64,000 bases of DNA from positions 107,191,501-107,255,500 of the forward strand of contig OY856413.1 in the NCBI GenBank assembly GCA_963693085.1, written 5' to 3'. The notes under the pieces were generated by a model. That model was not told the origin of the DNA. It made no database searches and was given only the letters and a program-made list of their open reading frames with translations. This document shows positions 1 through 14,259 of this stretch, in pieces (the stretch's first letter is position 1; the number at the start of each line of letters is the position of its first letter). The position numbers were made by a program, and so were the translations under genes. Source of the stretch: Alisma plantago-aquatica. Lineage: Eukaryota > Streptophyta > Magnoliopsida > Alismatales > Alismataceae.

Positions 1-2914
1 CCTTTTGGGTTCCTTTCGTTCCAAGGAGTCCAAATTGCAAAGATAATGCGACAAGAAAGAGGAAGGATTAATTAAATATTGCTTTATTTAGAAGAAATGT
101 GAGATAATGATAATAATACAAGAAATATGTGGAAATATCGATAATGACTCCATCTTGGAAAATATTTTGAGTCCACATGGTTTCTAATGGTAAAAGGAAG
201 TCAAATAAAGAATATAAAAGATTAAGTGAGAGAAAATATGCTTAAAATAGGCCTTATTAAGAGACAACTTGCATATAAAGAAAAACATCTCATACTTTTG
301 AGTTTGAGTCCCAATTTTGGTACACATGTGAATTAAGTCATTATGGACTTTCCCTTAAAATTTGGGATTATTTGGATAAGTGGTTTGAGATATATGATTT
401 TTATAATTTTCCTAAAGTGAGTGGATATCAATAAATGTCACATTTATTCAATTTAATAAAGGAGTGGAGCGTGCAACGTGAGTCGTTGATCTGAAATCTA
501 ACGACGCGTAAGCATCATGCAGATCGCAGTTATAGTCTGAATAGAGGAGGAAGACGACTGACGTTTGACTACGTTTTTGGTAAAGCACAATGCTCGTGCA
601 CGAAAAGGAATACCATCATGAGGTTCAGGAGATGATTCTGGACCTAGATGACCTAGGGTTCACTAGGTTTTGTGGTTGTTTTAGGAAATGCCTAAACCCC
701 ATCTGGACAAGGCTTGGCGGAGGGTTAGGGGAGTCATCCCTAGACCCCCACACCTATATATAGTGACCCATATCAACTCCTTGCACCCAAACGAACACGA
801 ATGGCATGTTCGTATGTGCTCTCGCATCCCCAAAACATGGATTGGCTTTGCTCCGGTAAGCTTCAGGCTGCGGCGCCACCGTGGGTGGCTCTGCTAGATC
901 AGGAGAGGATGATTAGCAGCCACCATCCGATCGAGTTCCACCATGACCCGCATGTGGGATCGATGACTTTGGTGCTTCGCGCCTCAAGGTAACTGTGGGT
1001 GGGCGTGCACGTTAAGAACTGCTTGATCTTGTTCGGTCAACAATGACTTGTGATCTGACGGTCGAGGTTTTGCCACAAAATCCACGTCACTTCTCTGCCC
1101 AATATTCAAGAAAAAGGTGGAATCTTGTATAAATTATTAAAAATAGATCCTTTTGTCAAAAAATACAAATAAGTAGTGCTTTTTGATCAAAAAAATGCAA
1201 GGAATGCAATGAAAATATAATTAAAGCCTAATTATGCTTGCAATTTAAAAAGTATGTAAAGGTGCTATTGTAAAGGTTTTATTAATGAAAAACCCTAATT
1301 TTTGATGATTACTGAATTAAGAAGGGTTATTTGAATGTTTAAAGTTGGTATTAAGCTATTGATTATAAAAAGACACATTAGATCTAAAAGGATGAACTTT
1401 ATGCGTAATTTGATTAATTTAGGGTTCCATGTGCATAAATGAGCATTAATGGGCCTTGAAACCCTAATGTTAGTAATTATGATTCATAATGGCTTTAATT
1501 GTTTAAATTCATGTATAATGGTGAAATATGATGGTTCTAACCTATTTCGAGTATAAAAGTTCCTAATTGTGGATAAATACCCTTAATATGGTAATTAGGG
1601 TTTTCTAATGGATAAAAGTGGAATTAACTATAAATAGAGTTCATATGTGAATTAGATCATAATGAACTATGAGTTATTAATCCAGAAGGAACCAACGATG
1701 ATAATTAGGCCTAACGATCTTGTCATGAATTAAAAGGATAAAAATGAGTAGAATGGACTTAATTGATGGTTAATTGTGCCTTTAATTCGAAATTAAGGTT
1801 ATATGTTGTTAAAAGGTATCCTTAATATCTTCTGTGAAGAATAGATGAGATAATTAGGGTTTGTGAGTAATTGCATAAAATTAGGGTTAAAATAGTATAA
1901 ATGAAGTGAAACCCTAATTGCAATGGAAACCCTAAAAGTTGATTAGAAATCCTAGGAAGCGAGCTAGGTTTACTAGATCTTGATGGCATGATCAATGATA
2001 GGAAATTGTATGCATATTTTAGGATCTCTTTGTGTACTTGCTTGCTTAATGGATTTCTTGCATTGATTGGATTAATTCTGCCTCAAATTAGCCTGGCAGG
2101 TATGTGGTTAATTATGGTTAATTGCATTAGTTTCCTAAAAAGTTTCTCGAATGATTCATCGCATTGAATGCAACTTATCAGTTTGGATGTTCATACTTTC
2201 CAATCATAAAGTCACTATGATTATTACAATAATAGTAGAAGTGTGTATTCTCGCACCTACATGCCACCCTCATGGATGATGCCAAAAGGTCAAGGCCAGG
2301 AGGGAAGACCCATGGGCACAATGAGTGGTGACCCCAGACACCAAGCTCGGGATTGAGAAGGTGGTCTTTATTGAATGAATAATGGGCACTAATCTCGGGA
2401 ATGAGAAGGTGGCCTTTAGTAATTGGCAAAAGAGAAACGCTAAGGAGGGTATGCCAGGGTTAGGGAAAAAGTAGTGGAGAATGTCACATTGAAAGCGTAA
2501 ATTTGTTTGTTAATTAACTTGATTGTGATATTTAGATCGTTAGCCATATTTGTGAAATTTTGGTTGTCCCCACATACCGGCATATTTTGATATGCTAACA
2601 GACGTTTTATTTTTCCGTGTTTTAGGTGCAAGATTGAAAAGGACAAACAAGAAAGTGACATATTATGAAATTAAGAAATAAAGTGCAAGGAGGGTTGGTT
2701 AGAATAAGACTCCAGATGTGGATATAAGTAGATATCTAAGTTTTTGAAAAAGGTATGAAAAGTTTAATTTTATTACAACCTTTCAGTTTAGTTTGGTAGA
2801 ATTTGATAATTATTATCGATTATTTGTCGAACATTTGATCCTGTTAATTGGGATAACGACTCTAACCTTCTGGTCTCCCTTAATTAGGGGTTACCGGGAG
2901 GTGGGGTCGTTACA
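1..2914 (+). repeat. 5' LTR (partial) of the Tekay-like element
   Basis: It aligns with 7622-10531 over its whole length and ends in ...GTCGTTACA just before the PBS. The first ~277 bases of the LTR are outside the window. Long stretches are AT-rich with many TTAGGGTTT-like words. A GC-richer part near 470-1100 surrounds the TATA box and presumably holds the U3/R boundary. The short open frames within it have no counterpart in known proteins and are not genes. Confidence 0.9.
754..763 (+). promoter_or_regulatory. TATA box in 5' LTR
   Basis: CTATATATAG lies in a locally GC-richer part of the LTR and is kept in the other LTR at 8375-8384. Position and conservation fit the LTR promoter; the start site would be about 30 bases downstream. 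Inferred from sequence only. Confidence 0.6.
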
Positions 2915-2916
2915 TT

Positions 2917-2928
2917 TGGTATCAGAGC
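2917..2928 (+). other. Primer binding site, initiator Met-tRNA type
   Basis: TGGTATCAGAGC starts two bases after the end of the 5' LTR. This is the standard plant primer binding site complementary to the 3' end of initiator tRNA-Met, where minus-strand synthesis begins. Its position fixes the LTR/internal boundary and the + orientation. Confidence 0.9.
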
Positions 2929-5900
2929 ATAGGTTCCTCATTTAATCTTTAATAATTATTAAATTTTACAAACTCTGTAGAACCCAAGGGAGTTATTAGA
3001 GGATTTTCTGAAAGACAGAGGTGTCTAGAAAAGGATCACGTCTGGGGGCTGGCAAGATTTTCCTCCGCACCACTAGTCAGAATACGAGGACTCCCGAATT
3101 TTTGTGACTACCTGGCCAATGTCTCAAGATTAGACTCGAAATAAGATACCTTTAGGACTCTCTCATCTTGTTCATCCCTTCTCAACTCAAATGCTGTTAA
3201 GGACCTCAAGGATTAGGGTTTTCTCTCTTTTCCTCACCCTCTTGAGGTATGGGTAAGGTTGATAAGGTTTAAGGAATCCTCCACCAAATTAATGAAAATC
3301 ATGTAAATAAGATGTCATGGACATAAGATTAATAGTTTTAGCATAAACTAAAGAATAGATACATGCTTATGTCATATGACATATGTTGTCATGCCCTCAG
3401 GAGAGACCTGAGGCTAGACCTCTTTGCCAGGAGGATTAGTGGAGAAAGTTAGTCTTGGAGGTAGAGACCTCCATTTTAAGTAGAGACATGGCACATCCTT
3501 TGAGGATGATGCTAACCCTTACCCTAAGTGGTGGTTAGAGAGAGAGGGCATGATGGGTTAGCGTTCATGATATACCAGATGTGTGGACATGCTTTTGGAT
3601 GCCCATGACGTTATGAGCCATGTGAGGTTGGATGACCTAGTGCCTTTGGTGACCCAATCCTTGGAAGGGTCGTGCATGTTAGAGTGATGGATAGCTCCTT
3701 CAATGATGAGGTTAGTGAAGAACGTATAGAAACCCTATGGGTTTATGCGAGTAGGGCATAACATGCACCCAGAGTACGTCAGTAGTGCGGGCAGTAGGTT
3801 GAAACCCTGGCTAGAAGAGTATGTAGGATAGGTTATGAGATAAGCAAGAAGAGTTTTGGATAATCTTGAGTGAACATAAGTTTGAATAGAGGCTTCACTC
3901 GTGTAGGGGTACGCTTGTGAGCTTGATCCTTCATGGAGAGAGGACCTCTAGTAGTAAGGCTGTTGGTAGGGTTAGCTCTAGAGAGAGAGACCCAAGAAAG
4001 AAGGTTGGAAGCTTAGATTCTGAGATATGAGGTACAGTGGGGAGTTGAGGATGATGTGACCTAAGTGGATGGTTTCAGATGCCTCATGCATGATCCCTGG
4101 AGGCTGATGATATCTTGGTTTCCATTAGAGGAACCAAACCCTAGAGAGAGGATGAGGTTGTTGGTACTTATGAGCCTATGGTATAGATGTTCACCTTCTA
4201 GGGTTAGGAAGAAGATTTCCTTAGACCCTGAAGAGGTTTAGTAATAAGTTGTGAAGCCTTACACCTAGATGGTTGTCCTTGAGAAGGACTCAACTCTGAG
4301 GTGTTTCTCGAGTAGAAGGATCATGGGAAGTGCATCTTATACCTTGTACGTGCTTGGTTCGTGGTTAAAAGTTGAGCAAGAAGTTATACGTCAGAGAAGT
4401 GAGCCTAGGGCTCCTAGGTCTAAGAGGGGAAGTGGTATACCTAATGCTCCTGATGAGATTTGAGTTTTAATAGATTCGAGCATGGCACTCCTCATGTTTA
4501 GTGGAAAGGGAAACCCCTTAAGTCTAAGGTATGTTTGATGAACCCCTCACAGCTAAGTTGGTGACATGGGAAGGTCTGATCTTGATCTAATGTTGAGGAA
4601 TGAGAACAAGTATGACCAAGCATGGTTTAGTAGGTGGTCTGCTTGTTCCTCAGTAGCTTGCTAGGGTTAAGCATGATATAAACCCTAGACATAAGGATGT
4701 TTGTGACCTTTGTTTCTATCAAGAGATAGTTTCCTCCCATCCTGGAAGAGGGACCATTTTGTAGGGTGTATACGAGTTCTTGTTGTTTTGAGGTAACCTA
4801 AAGAGGTCTCAATAGGATCTTGAGAAGCTAAGTAAAAAGTACATAGTAACAGAATGAACATATAGAACCATAGATAACCATCTCTAAGTGCATGTGGACG
4901 TGATACCATGGAGGTAACTAGTATGGGGTCTGACCAAGGTAGGCAGGTTGCCATGACCCCTGTGAAAGGATGAAAGAAAGCCCCAGAATGTAGAGAGAGA
5001 TGATGGAGACGTAGGTAAGGTTCTGAGTTGGACATGTACAATCCTAAGTCTTAACTAGGGTCAGGTAGGGATAAGACCGATGGAAGTAGGAGTTTCCTAA
5101 TTCCCTATTTGCACATGACCATAGGGTCAGGACGTAACATCTATCATTGTCTGAGGGCCATGGGTTAGGAGATTGATCACCTTGATGAACTCATGGGACC
5201 CAAAGGGTAGATGAGTAGGGCACTCTCTATATGCATAAGGGAAGAGGGATGACCCCAAAGCTGCTGGCACCCTATAGACCTAGAGGAGATGACCAAGGAT
5301 TGTGTGTGGACTCAAGTAGGTTCGAGACCAGTTTCCCATGGAAGTAACTTTGATATCGAGATGATTGTGATGTTGAGACATAGGTTGCACATTTCAACTT
5401 AGATTTGAAGGTGTACTGGCAAGGTGGGATGTACCATCTCTACTCTTGGAACAGGAAGAACTCTGTGTTTGGACTACAACCAAATGCTTATTTCCTCTTA
5501 TTATGGGAGTGAGAGATAGGACAATATGCATGCCATACGCCAATAATAAATATGATGTGAGTTGGAACGTTGCTATGAGGTATGAGGACAAAGATGATAA
5601 CATACCCTTGTGAAGTAAACAATATGTATATGGTTTACTAACATCAAGGGAACTGAGGTAGTCATCTTATGAGGATGCTTTTATCATGAGTTATGTGGAA
5701 TTTGTGAGATATACAAGGTTGAGTTTGATAACCAAGAAGATGAGCTCAGAGTTTTTATGATGAAAATAGACTTCGAGTTTGAGATGAGATGATAAGTGGA
5801 ATACATGGAGGTGTATGTATTCAACATTACCTAACACCTAAGGATGTGAAGTGGTAATGGATGATGTGGTTGAGATGAAACTTCCTAGTTTAGCTGGAGG

Positions 5901-7344
5901 CTAGAAGATATTGTTAGGTTAACCCTAAGTTGTGAGATATGTTTGGCTAACACTCAGATGTAACAAGATCTATTGAACAAGTTAGTAGTTGTTTGGTTAT
6001 CCATCTTAGGCCTTGATGCAAGAAAAGGATGGGGTAGAGCCTCAGATGCACTTCTCTGGAAAAGAAGGTGATGAAACCCCGATTAGAGTGGTTTAGGGTT
6101 TCTGAGGGATCAATCTTGAGGAATCATGACATACATGAGATAATGATTTTAAGTTCATCATACACTGTGGTACTACCAAGATAGTAAGTTGCAGTATTAC
6201 ATTGGATGCTTAAGATGAAGTTGCATGTGGTTTGTCGCCATGCAAGCCAGGAGGTGAAGGACGAACACCATTAACCCAGTAAGTGATACAAAGGATAAAA
6301 AGTCCCTGAGAGGGAATGGGATTTCATCACTATGGATGTTGCGGTAAGTCTTCCCTAGACCAAGGAAGGTCAAGATGCAATATGGGTTGTAGTAGATCGC
6401 CTTACCTAGATAACATGAGAAATAAAGAATGTTGTCAAGGGACGGATCTGGTTGAACTACATATAAGGGAACGATGGTTCAACTACACCATGATGCGAGT
6501 TCAAAAGTTCTTTATAACCTAAAGATTCACTTCCATGAGTTAGAAGTAGACGAACTTGATGCTAGTACAGTTTATCACCCCTAACTAATGGTTAGTATGA
6601 TCCAGACTAGAGGGTCTGATGAGTGCATGTGTGCTCATTCAGGGTGATACATAGAGACAGTTCTTGTCCTATGTAAGATGTGATGATAACCACCATAGCC
6701 AGTTTTGGGATGTAAAGAAGATCTGTAAGGGAGGTTGTGTCAGTCACCACTTCACTAAGATGATTTTGGTGAAGGGACCTCACGAAGGTCAAGAAAGAAC
6801 CACAATATGTGCAGATGAAGTCACTTTGATCGTGCAATGGCTGAGAGAGAGTCCAGGGGCGACATGAGTCATGAGCTGATGCAAAGCAGACTGACATGCA
6901 ATTCACTATGGGAGAGTAGGTGATGTGAAAATCTGACCCCTCTAAGATACAACTGAGAAAGCTGAGTCCCCGATATATGGGTCCATTTGAGATGGATTGG
7001 TGGAAATGGTTGTGTTTATCCTTACCCATAAAGATAACGTGATGTATAATGTGTTCCATGAGTCCGATCTATAGCACTATGTGAGGTACCCAAGCCATGT
7101 TCTAAGCCCTAAACCTATTCAGCTTTACGAGAGGCTGAAATGTCCTGAGTCACCTATGAGGGTATGATATACCAAGGTGAGAGAGAACTCAGATGAAAGA
7201 ATATGAGATGATGAAGGTTCTTGGGAAGCACCATGGAAAGGGTGAGACCACATGGGATCCATGATGGACATAGGAAAGGCTTATCATGTTTGTTTGTGTT
7301 CCTGGTGGAATTTTGTGGGCAAAATTCCTATAAGAGGCGAATGA
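2929..7344 (+). pseudogene. Decayed gag-pol of the Tekay-like element
   Basis: The internal region is only about 4.4 kb and carries no open frame above about 150 codons. Only the integrase end can be read by similarity, in shifting frames. I could not place gag, protease or reverse transcriptase by eye in 2929-6100, although their order in the family says they should lie there. Stop codons are frequent and CpG is scarce, as expected for an old methylated copy. The 106-150 codon frames on the opposite strand (6607-7059, 7189-7509) lie over the integrase remains and are chance readings. Confidence 0.7.
6150..7260 (+). pseudogene. Integrase remnant of Ty3 pol
   Basis: Broken frames give a stretch resembling the zinc-binding end of Ty3 integrase (6190-6280). 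It is followed by WDFITMD at about 6322 and DAIWVVVDRLT at about 6375, the core around the first catalytic Asp. A decayed STVYHP piece lies at about 6565, RYMGPFEM at about 6977, and NVFHESDL at about 7048, followed by a KVL..HHGK-like C-terminal piece at about 7215. This is the order of Ty3 integrases. Several in-frame stops and shifts separate the pieces. The polypurine-like AGAGGCGAATGA just before 7345 would prime plus-strand synthesis. Confidence 0.75.
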
Positions 7345-10300
7345 TGTTACAACCCCAATTTTTGGGTTCTTTTGGTGAGAAATGTAATTTCTCCTATTAA
7401 AGATATTTGAACAAATAATGATATAATTTGTTTTGAATAAAAGGATTTCGTTTACAATAGCCTTGTTGGTTGTTTTGTGGGCTTTATTGGCTATTGGGCC
7501 CAATAACAAGGAAAAGACAAAGGAAACTCCATTTTTAAATGAGTAAATAAGAAAATGGAGAAAAGAAAGATGCAGAAACCTCTAGAAGGCAAAGGAATTT
7601 TATCCAAAGTTGGATTTCGTGCCTTTTGGGTTCCTTGGGTTCCAAGGAGTCCAAATTACAAAGATAATGCAACAAGAAAGAGGAAGGATTAATTAAATAT
7701 TGCTTTATTTAGAAGAAATGTGAGATAATGATAATAATATAAGAAATATGTGGAAATATAGATAATGACTCCATCTTGGAAAATATTTTGAGTCCACATG
7801 GTTTCTAATGGTAAAAGGAAGTCAAATAAAGAATATAAAAGATTACGCAAGAGAAAATATGCTTAAAATATGCCTTATTAAGAGACAATTTGAATATAAA
7901 GAAAAACATCTCATACTTTCGAGTTTGAGTCTGAAATTTGGTACACACGTGCATTAGGTCATTATGGACTTTCCCTTAACATTTAGGATTATTTGGATAA
8001 GTGTTTTGAGAGATATGATTTTTATAATTTTCCTAAAGTGAGTGGATATCAATAAATGTCACATTTATTCGATTTAATAGAGGAGTGGAGCATGCAACAT
8101 GAGCTGTTGATCCGACATCTAACGACACATAAGGATCGCGTAGATCCCAGTTACAGTTGGACTAGAGGAGGAAGACGACTGATGTTTGACTATGTTTTTG
8201 GTAAAGCATAATGCTCGTGCACGAAAAGGAATACCATCATGAGGTTGAGGAGATGATTCCGGACCTAGATGACCTAGGGTTTGCTAGTTTTTGTGGCCAT
8301 TTTAGGAAACACCTAAATCCCATTGGGACAAGGCTTGGCGGCGGGTTGGGGGAGCCATCCCTAGACCCCCATGCTTATATATAGTGACCCCTCTCAACTC
8401 CTCACACCCAAATGAACACGAACGACATGTTCATATGTGCTCTTGAATCCCCAAAACGTGGATTGGCTTTGCTCCAGTGAGCTTCAGGCTACGACACCGC
8501 TGCGGGTGGCTCTGCTAGATCATGAGAGGATGATCGAGTTCCACCATGAGCCGCGTGTGGGATCGACGTCTCTGGTGCTTCGCGTGTGGGTGGGCACGCA
8601 CATTGAGAACCTCTTGATCTTGTTTGGTCAACAATGACTCATGATCCGACGGTCAAGGTTTTTCCACAAAATTCAAGTAAGTCGCTTCTCTGCCCAATAT
8701 TCAAGAAAAAGGTGGAATCTTGTATAAATCGTTAAAAATAGATCATTTGGCCGAAAAATACAAATAAGTAGTGCTTTTTTATCACAAAAATGCAAGGAAT
8801 GCAATAAAAATGTAATTGAAGCCTAATTATGCTTGAAATTAAAAGAGTATGTAAATGTGCTATTGTAAAGGTTTTATTTATGAAAAACCCTAATCTTTGA
8901 TGATTACTGAATTAGGAAGGGTTATTTGAATGTTTAAAGTTGATATTACCTTGGTAATTATAAAAAGATGCATTAGATCTAAAAGGATCAACTTTATGCG
9001 TAATTTGATTAATTTAGGGTTCCATGTCCGTAAATGAGCATTAATGGGCCTTGAAACCCTAATGTTAGTAATTATCATTCATAATGGCTTTAATTGTTTA
9101 AATTCATGTGTAGAGCTGAAATATGATGGTTCTAAGCTATTTCAAGTATAAAAGTTCCTAATTGTGGATAAATACCCTTAATATGGTAATTAGGGTTTTC
9201 TAATGGATAAAAGTGGAAATAATGATAATTAGAGTTCATATGTGAATTAGATCATAATGAACTATGAGTTATTAATCTGGAAGGAACCAAAGATGATAAT
9301 TAGGCATAATGATCTTTTTATGAATTAAAAGGATAAAAATGAGCATAATGGACTTAATTGATGGTTAATTGTGCCTTTAATATGAAATTAAGGTTATATG
9401 TTGTTAAAAGGTAACCTTAATACCTTTCGTGAAGCATAGATGAGATAATTAGGGTTTGTGAGTAATTACATAAAATTAGGGTTGAAATAGTATAAATGAA
9501 GTGAAACCCTAATTGCAATGGAAACCCTAAAAGTGGATTAGAAACACTAGGAAGCAAGCTAGGTTTACTAGATCTTGATGGCATGATCAATGATAGGAAA
9601 ATGTATGCATATTTCAGGATCTCTTTGTGTGCTTGCTTGCCTAATGTATTTCTTACATTGATTGGATTAATTCTGTCTCAAATCAGCATGGTAGGTATGT
9701 GGTTAATTATGGTTAATCGCATTAGTTTCCCGAAAAGTTTCTCAGATGATTCATCGCATTGAATGCAGCTTATCAGTTTGGATGTTCATACTTGTCAATC
9801 ATAAAGTCACTATGATTATCACAATAATAATAGAAGTGTGTATTCTCGCACCTACATGCCACCCTGATGGATGATGCCAAAAGGTGAATCCCAAGAGGGA
9901 AGACCCATGGGCACCATGAGTGGTGACCCTAGACACCAAGCTGGGGATTGAGAAGGTGGCCTTTATTGAATGACTAATGGGCACCATGAGAGGTGACCCC
10001 AGGCAACAAGCTCAAGAATGAGAAGATGGCCTTAAGTCATTAGCAAAAGAAAAACTCTAAGGAGGGTATGCCAGGGTTAGGGTAAAAGCGGTGTAGAATG
10101 TCACATTGAAAGCATAAATTGGTTTGTTAATTAACTTGATTGTGATATTTAGATTGTTAGCCATATTTGTGAAATTTTTGTTGTCCCCACATACCGGCAT
10201 ATTTTGATATGTTGACCGATGTTTTGTTTGTCGGCGTTTTAGGTGCAAGATTGAAAAGGAGAAATAGTAAAGTGGCATATTGTGAAAATAAAAAATAAAG

Positions 10301-10531
10301 TACAAGGAGGGTTAGTTAGAATAAGACTCCAGATGTGGATAGAAGTAGATATCCACGTTTCTGAAAAAGGTATGAAAAGTTTAATTTTATTACAACCTTT
10401 CAGTTTAGTTTGGTAGAATTTGATAATTATTATCGATTATTTGTCGAACCTTTGATCTTGTTAATTGGGAAAACGACTTTGACCTTCAGGTCTCCCTTAA
10501 TTGGGGGTTACCGGGAGGCGGGGTCGTTACA
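7345..10531 (+). repeat. 3' LTR of the Tekay-like element
   Basis: Complete LTR of 3187 bases, starting TGTTACAACCCC and ending GTCGTTACA. From 7622 on it aligns with 1-2914, with roughly 6-8% differences by eye. The five bases after it are TGATG; the matching upstream copy is outside the window. Nothing in it is coding. Confidence 0.9.
8375..8384 (+). promoter_or_regulatory. TATA box in 3' LTR
   Basis: TTATATATAG is the counterpart of 754-763 in the 5' LTR. In a 3' LTR such a promoter would read outward into 10532 and beyond. No transcript feature is visible there. Confidence 0.5.
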
Positions 10532-12196
10532 TGATGCTTCCTTTGTACCCACTCCTATAAATGGCTTTAACGAGCTCTACCAAGACTCAAATACCCTCTT
10601 GCAACCCTCCACAACATATAAGATACCCTAACAGACTATCATAAACTCATCACCTTCTCTAAAGAGCTCTTCACATAGAGGAGTGGAGGTCAAGGTTGTT
10701 GATCATGGTAGGCTACTGTAAGGGTACCAGGAGAATCATGGAGGCATGTCAAAACTATCCCAATTAGTAGTATATCAATTAGTGAGGGGAACTGCTCCTT
10801 GTTGCACTTCCAATATCACTCTCATCACAATGGAAATAAAAACCCCAAGATCAAGCTCTCAGTTGTTTACTGGCACAACTTAGGGATTCTTCAATTCTAC
10901 AAGGATCTACTGAGTATATCTCTTCCTTTAGTTGTTTCTGCCAAGCCCTATACATGAGAGTCAACCAAAAGGTTGACCTAGCCATGGAAAGTTGAAGCAA
11001 TAGAAGAATCAATAAGAGGGATGATCAATACCAGGGAGTAATTAACCTAAGCTCCCATGAGTGTGTGACATTCAAATTCTCAACACATGGTTGTTAGTGC
11101 TATTCATGCCTTTCCTTGAGGCCTAGCATGTATGGACATGCCCTTAGATGTGGCTTAAGACCATTAGTGGGGGCTCGACCATGTGGCTAATAGGATAATG
11201 CCTTAATTGTTGATACAACATTTTATCATTGGTACAAATAAGTTTGTCTTGAAATAATGTAGTAAAATTTTGGTAGATCAAATGAAAGTGAAACTATATA
11301 TTGTGTTGCTAAAACATTGTGTGGATCAAGAAAAAATGGTTCAAATACCTAGTTATGATACTAATTCCAAAATGATCGGTCATACATGAACCCATGGTGG
11401 ATATCACATGAAAATCCTAGTTTTGATTATTGGAATGGGGTGTACATTTAGTACATCCATTTTATGATAACATATGATATGGTTGAATATAATAAGATCT
11501 ACAGATGATGATGATGATGATGATAATGATGATGTATAAATAGGGTTTCTAAAGTAGATTATCACATATATGCATAATTAGGGTTTTAGAACAAATATTT
11601 TAACTTGCTATGATCTTAATCCACCTAATTTGATCTAGGTGTGTATAATGACATGATGTGTTCAATATGATGATTAAGGTTACATCTACCGGTTAATTAA
11701 GGTTTCTAAACCATAGATATAATAACATGATGGACTTAGGGTTTGATATCCTTATTCCTAATCCAAATTCAAGACGACCCTAAACCCTTGTTTAGATCCT
11801 AAGTTACAATGAATTAGTGTCATATGGACAGGATGGTGACACATTGGTAGTATGCATATTTCAAAAAATGTTGATTGGTTGTGGATTGCGTCAATATTCA
11901 ATTGATGATTGGATTTCTTGAAGTACATATTGCATGATGTCTTGGTTGAGGAATGTGGTTCTTTATGAGTGTCCACATATATCAAAATTTTAAGATTGCC
12001 AAAGATTTCTTGATGATTGATAACATAAGCTACATGGTTGTTTATTTAATTCCAGTTCAATGTATAAAGCCAATGTGTATAACATATGAGTAAAACTATG
12101 ATATCTTAAACCCATGGTTTGAACTACTAATGGTAGTTCACCTAACTCCAATATTGGGTGGATAAAGGTGATTATAGCCAAGGTGGTATGACAAAC
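10532..12196. other. Unassigned AT-rich DNA between two retrotransposons
   Basis: No open frame with recognisable content and no repeat boundary was found. A (GAT)n microsatellite lies at 11504-11534. From 11535 to 11780 the composition, with TTAGGGTTT-like words, resembles the Tekay-like LTR and may be an old fragment of a related LTR, but no clear alignment was seen. Confidence 0.5.
11504..11534 (+). repeat. (GAT)n microsatellite
   Basis: About ten GAT units with one GATAAT interruption. A simple repeat with no visible function. Confidence 0.9.
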
Positions 12197-14234
12197 TGTT
12201 GGGAAATATGGTGATAGATCACAAAATGAAAGCAAAAATTTAACTGACATATTCCCTTTGAATAGTAGATTGTGTCAACAACTATGTAATGGGAAAGATG
12301 GTTATGAGGTTATATCTAGTCCTGGAGTAAGTTCAGTGACACTTCCCTCATTTTAGTATGCACCTTTCTTTAAGTTGCACTTGGACAATGTCTATGTTGG
12401 CCTCCTAGTTGTTCACCATGGACAACAATTGACTTTTTCCTCCGAGTGGCAAGCAACGACCTCCACGCCTCTATAGTAGTCCACACAGACCACCGAGACC
12501 TCCTATTGTTCTTAGATGAATGGATAGGAAGGAGTTATCCCATCTACTCGATGTATCAACATCAAATTTCTCTCCTACAATTGTTATCCTTTGCTATTCA
12601 TCCATTTGACAGGTAGGGCTTGCTCGAGTTCTCTCAATTACCACAACCGGAGAAGTCAACAATTGTCAGAGCTAATTGATGTGTCTAAGAAGCCACCAAT
12701 ACCCCTCTATTTATAAGAGGGTCAGGGTCAGGGTTCCCAATCTCAGTGAGAGTTGAAGATATAGAATTTCATGAATTTTAGCATCCTATAAGCACTGAAA
12801 CGGTCAGTTTAGGGGTGAATTGATCGGTTGGCATGTAAATAGATTGGTTCAACAGTTGAACCATTTATTTCAACATGTTTCCCAATTGTAATTGCATTGG
12901 AAATTAATATCTAATTAATGCAGAACATGACATCATCACTAATCCTCTATCCAATTGCAATGAACTGGGCAGTTCAACTCTTGAAGTGGTCGTCTCAAAC
13001 CTTGAACCAATCTGTTCACTTAGTGAATCAGTTGTTTCATGCCCTGGTTTAGGAAATATTCAGCCAATGTCTGCTCCAATTGACCTGACACTTGAATCGA
13101 TCGGTTCAACACTTGAATCAGTCAGTTCACAATCTATACAGTTAGTTTCAACCGTTGATGTTTAAATTGAATACTTAACTCTTTAGTAATCAAGTTTAAA
13201 TTGCATCCATGAATAAAATCCTATTCCAAGTATATCATATATATTACCCTATAGGTTCCAAGTTACGTTTGTAGTGACTGTCCATATCTAATTTATGAAA
13301 TCACAAGCAATGAGCGGTATCTAGAAACACATCATTGAAATCCAAGTATTATAGAAAGTTGGAGAACAAATTCAGCCAACAATTTGTGATTGGTGTTACA
13401 GTGTTTGTGTAGTTCCTTTATCACTAATATCCAAATTGAACTTGAGGAATGCAATCATCATCCTCTTTAACATTGAATTAATGTTTTGTGAACTAGAGTC
13501 GAATGTTTGATATATATGTAAGCTCAATATCATATATTGACTCACATGAGCATGGCCATGCATTTCCACTATCACTTATCAAGTGGTCAGGATATCATTC
13601 TCCTGTAGGAGGGACAAATCCCATCTACATCACTCACAATCTTCCCCATGTGTCACAGTGCACCCCAACGCCACCTTTATGGAAATCCTTTTTCAAGGTC
13701 ACGGTGGATGATGTCAATGAATACTGAATGACATATGATGAGTGTAGTGACTTTAGGTCTAAGAACCACGATCACCAGCAACACTGTGAGAGATGATTCT
13801 GACTACCATGTAATTGTTTCCATACATCACTCTCAAGGTGCGTATGTCTGATACGATGTTATCTAACATGTATCCATGTTTTTGGTTTCATATCACATAT
13901 CATGACTTAATGAGATTCTATCATCAACCAACACACACTCTTGTCATATGTATTATTGTTTTCTATCAGCCTTCCATAATAACAGTTGACTAGGGACATA
14001 ATAAGAATACATATACTCTTGACATATGTATGATCTCAATGTTCATGTCCTTAACCCAAAATCATATGTCATTGAGTAATATCATTCCTTAGACATTTAT
14101 TATGTTACATCATTATCTCATAACTCAATAAAACAGAACAAATTAGAAGATTGCCTTTATTATCAATCAAATAATTTACAAATTATGCCATTAGAATCAT
14201 CATATGATTGACTTTGTGGGAATACATACCAACA
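12197..14234 (-). repeat. 3' LTR of copia-1
   Basis: 2038 bases, starting TGTTGGG and ending CCAACA on the + strand, so TG...CA on both strands. It aligns along its length with 21155-23187. It holds clusters of short degenerate words related to TTGAACCGATCGGTTCA at about 12785-13150. The TATA box is at 12708-12716. Confidence 0.9.
12708..12716 (-). promoter_or_regulatory. TATA box in copia-1 3' LTR
   Basis: The + strand reads CTATTTATA, giving TATAAATAG on the - strand. The copy at 21664-21672 in the other LTR is identical. Fits a plant LTR promoter. Confidence 0.6.
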
Positions 14235-14259
14235 GACTATCACCTACACATAGAGCCAA

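Larger units (their letters stand above)
1..10531 (+). mobile_element. Tekay/Del-like Ty3 LTR retrotransposon, 5' end outside window
   Basis: Bases 1-2914 match 7622-10531 almost base for base, so these are the two LTRs. The region between has a primer binding site right after the first LTR and recognisable integrase remains before the second. The 3' LTR runs from TGTTAC to GTTACA, the usual TG...CA form. Length is over 10.5 kb. LTRs of about 3.2 kb, a Met-tRNA PBS and Ty3-order integrase fit the Tekay/Del chromovirus lineage; I saw no clear chromodomain, so the lineage is tentative. The 5' target duplication cannot be checked because about 277 bases of the 5' LTR lie upstream of base 1. No long open frame survives, so the copy is dead. 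Confidence 0.85.
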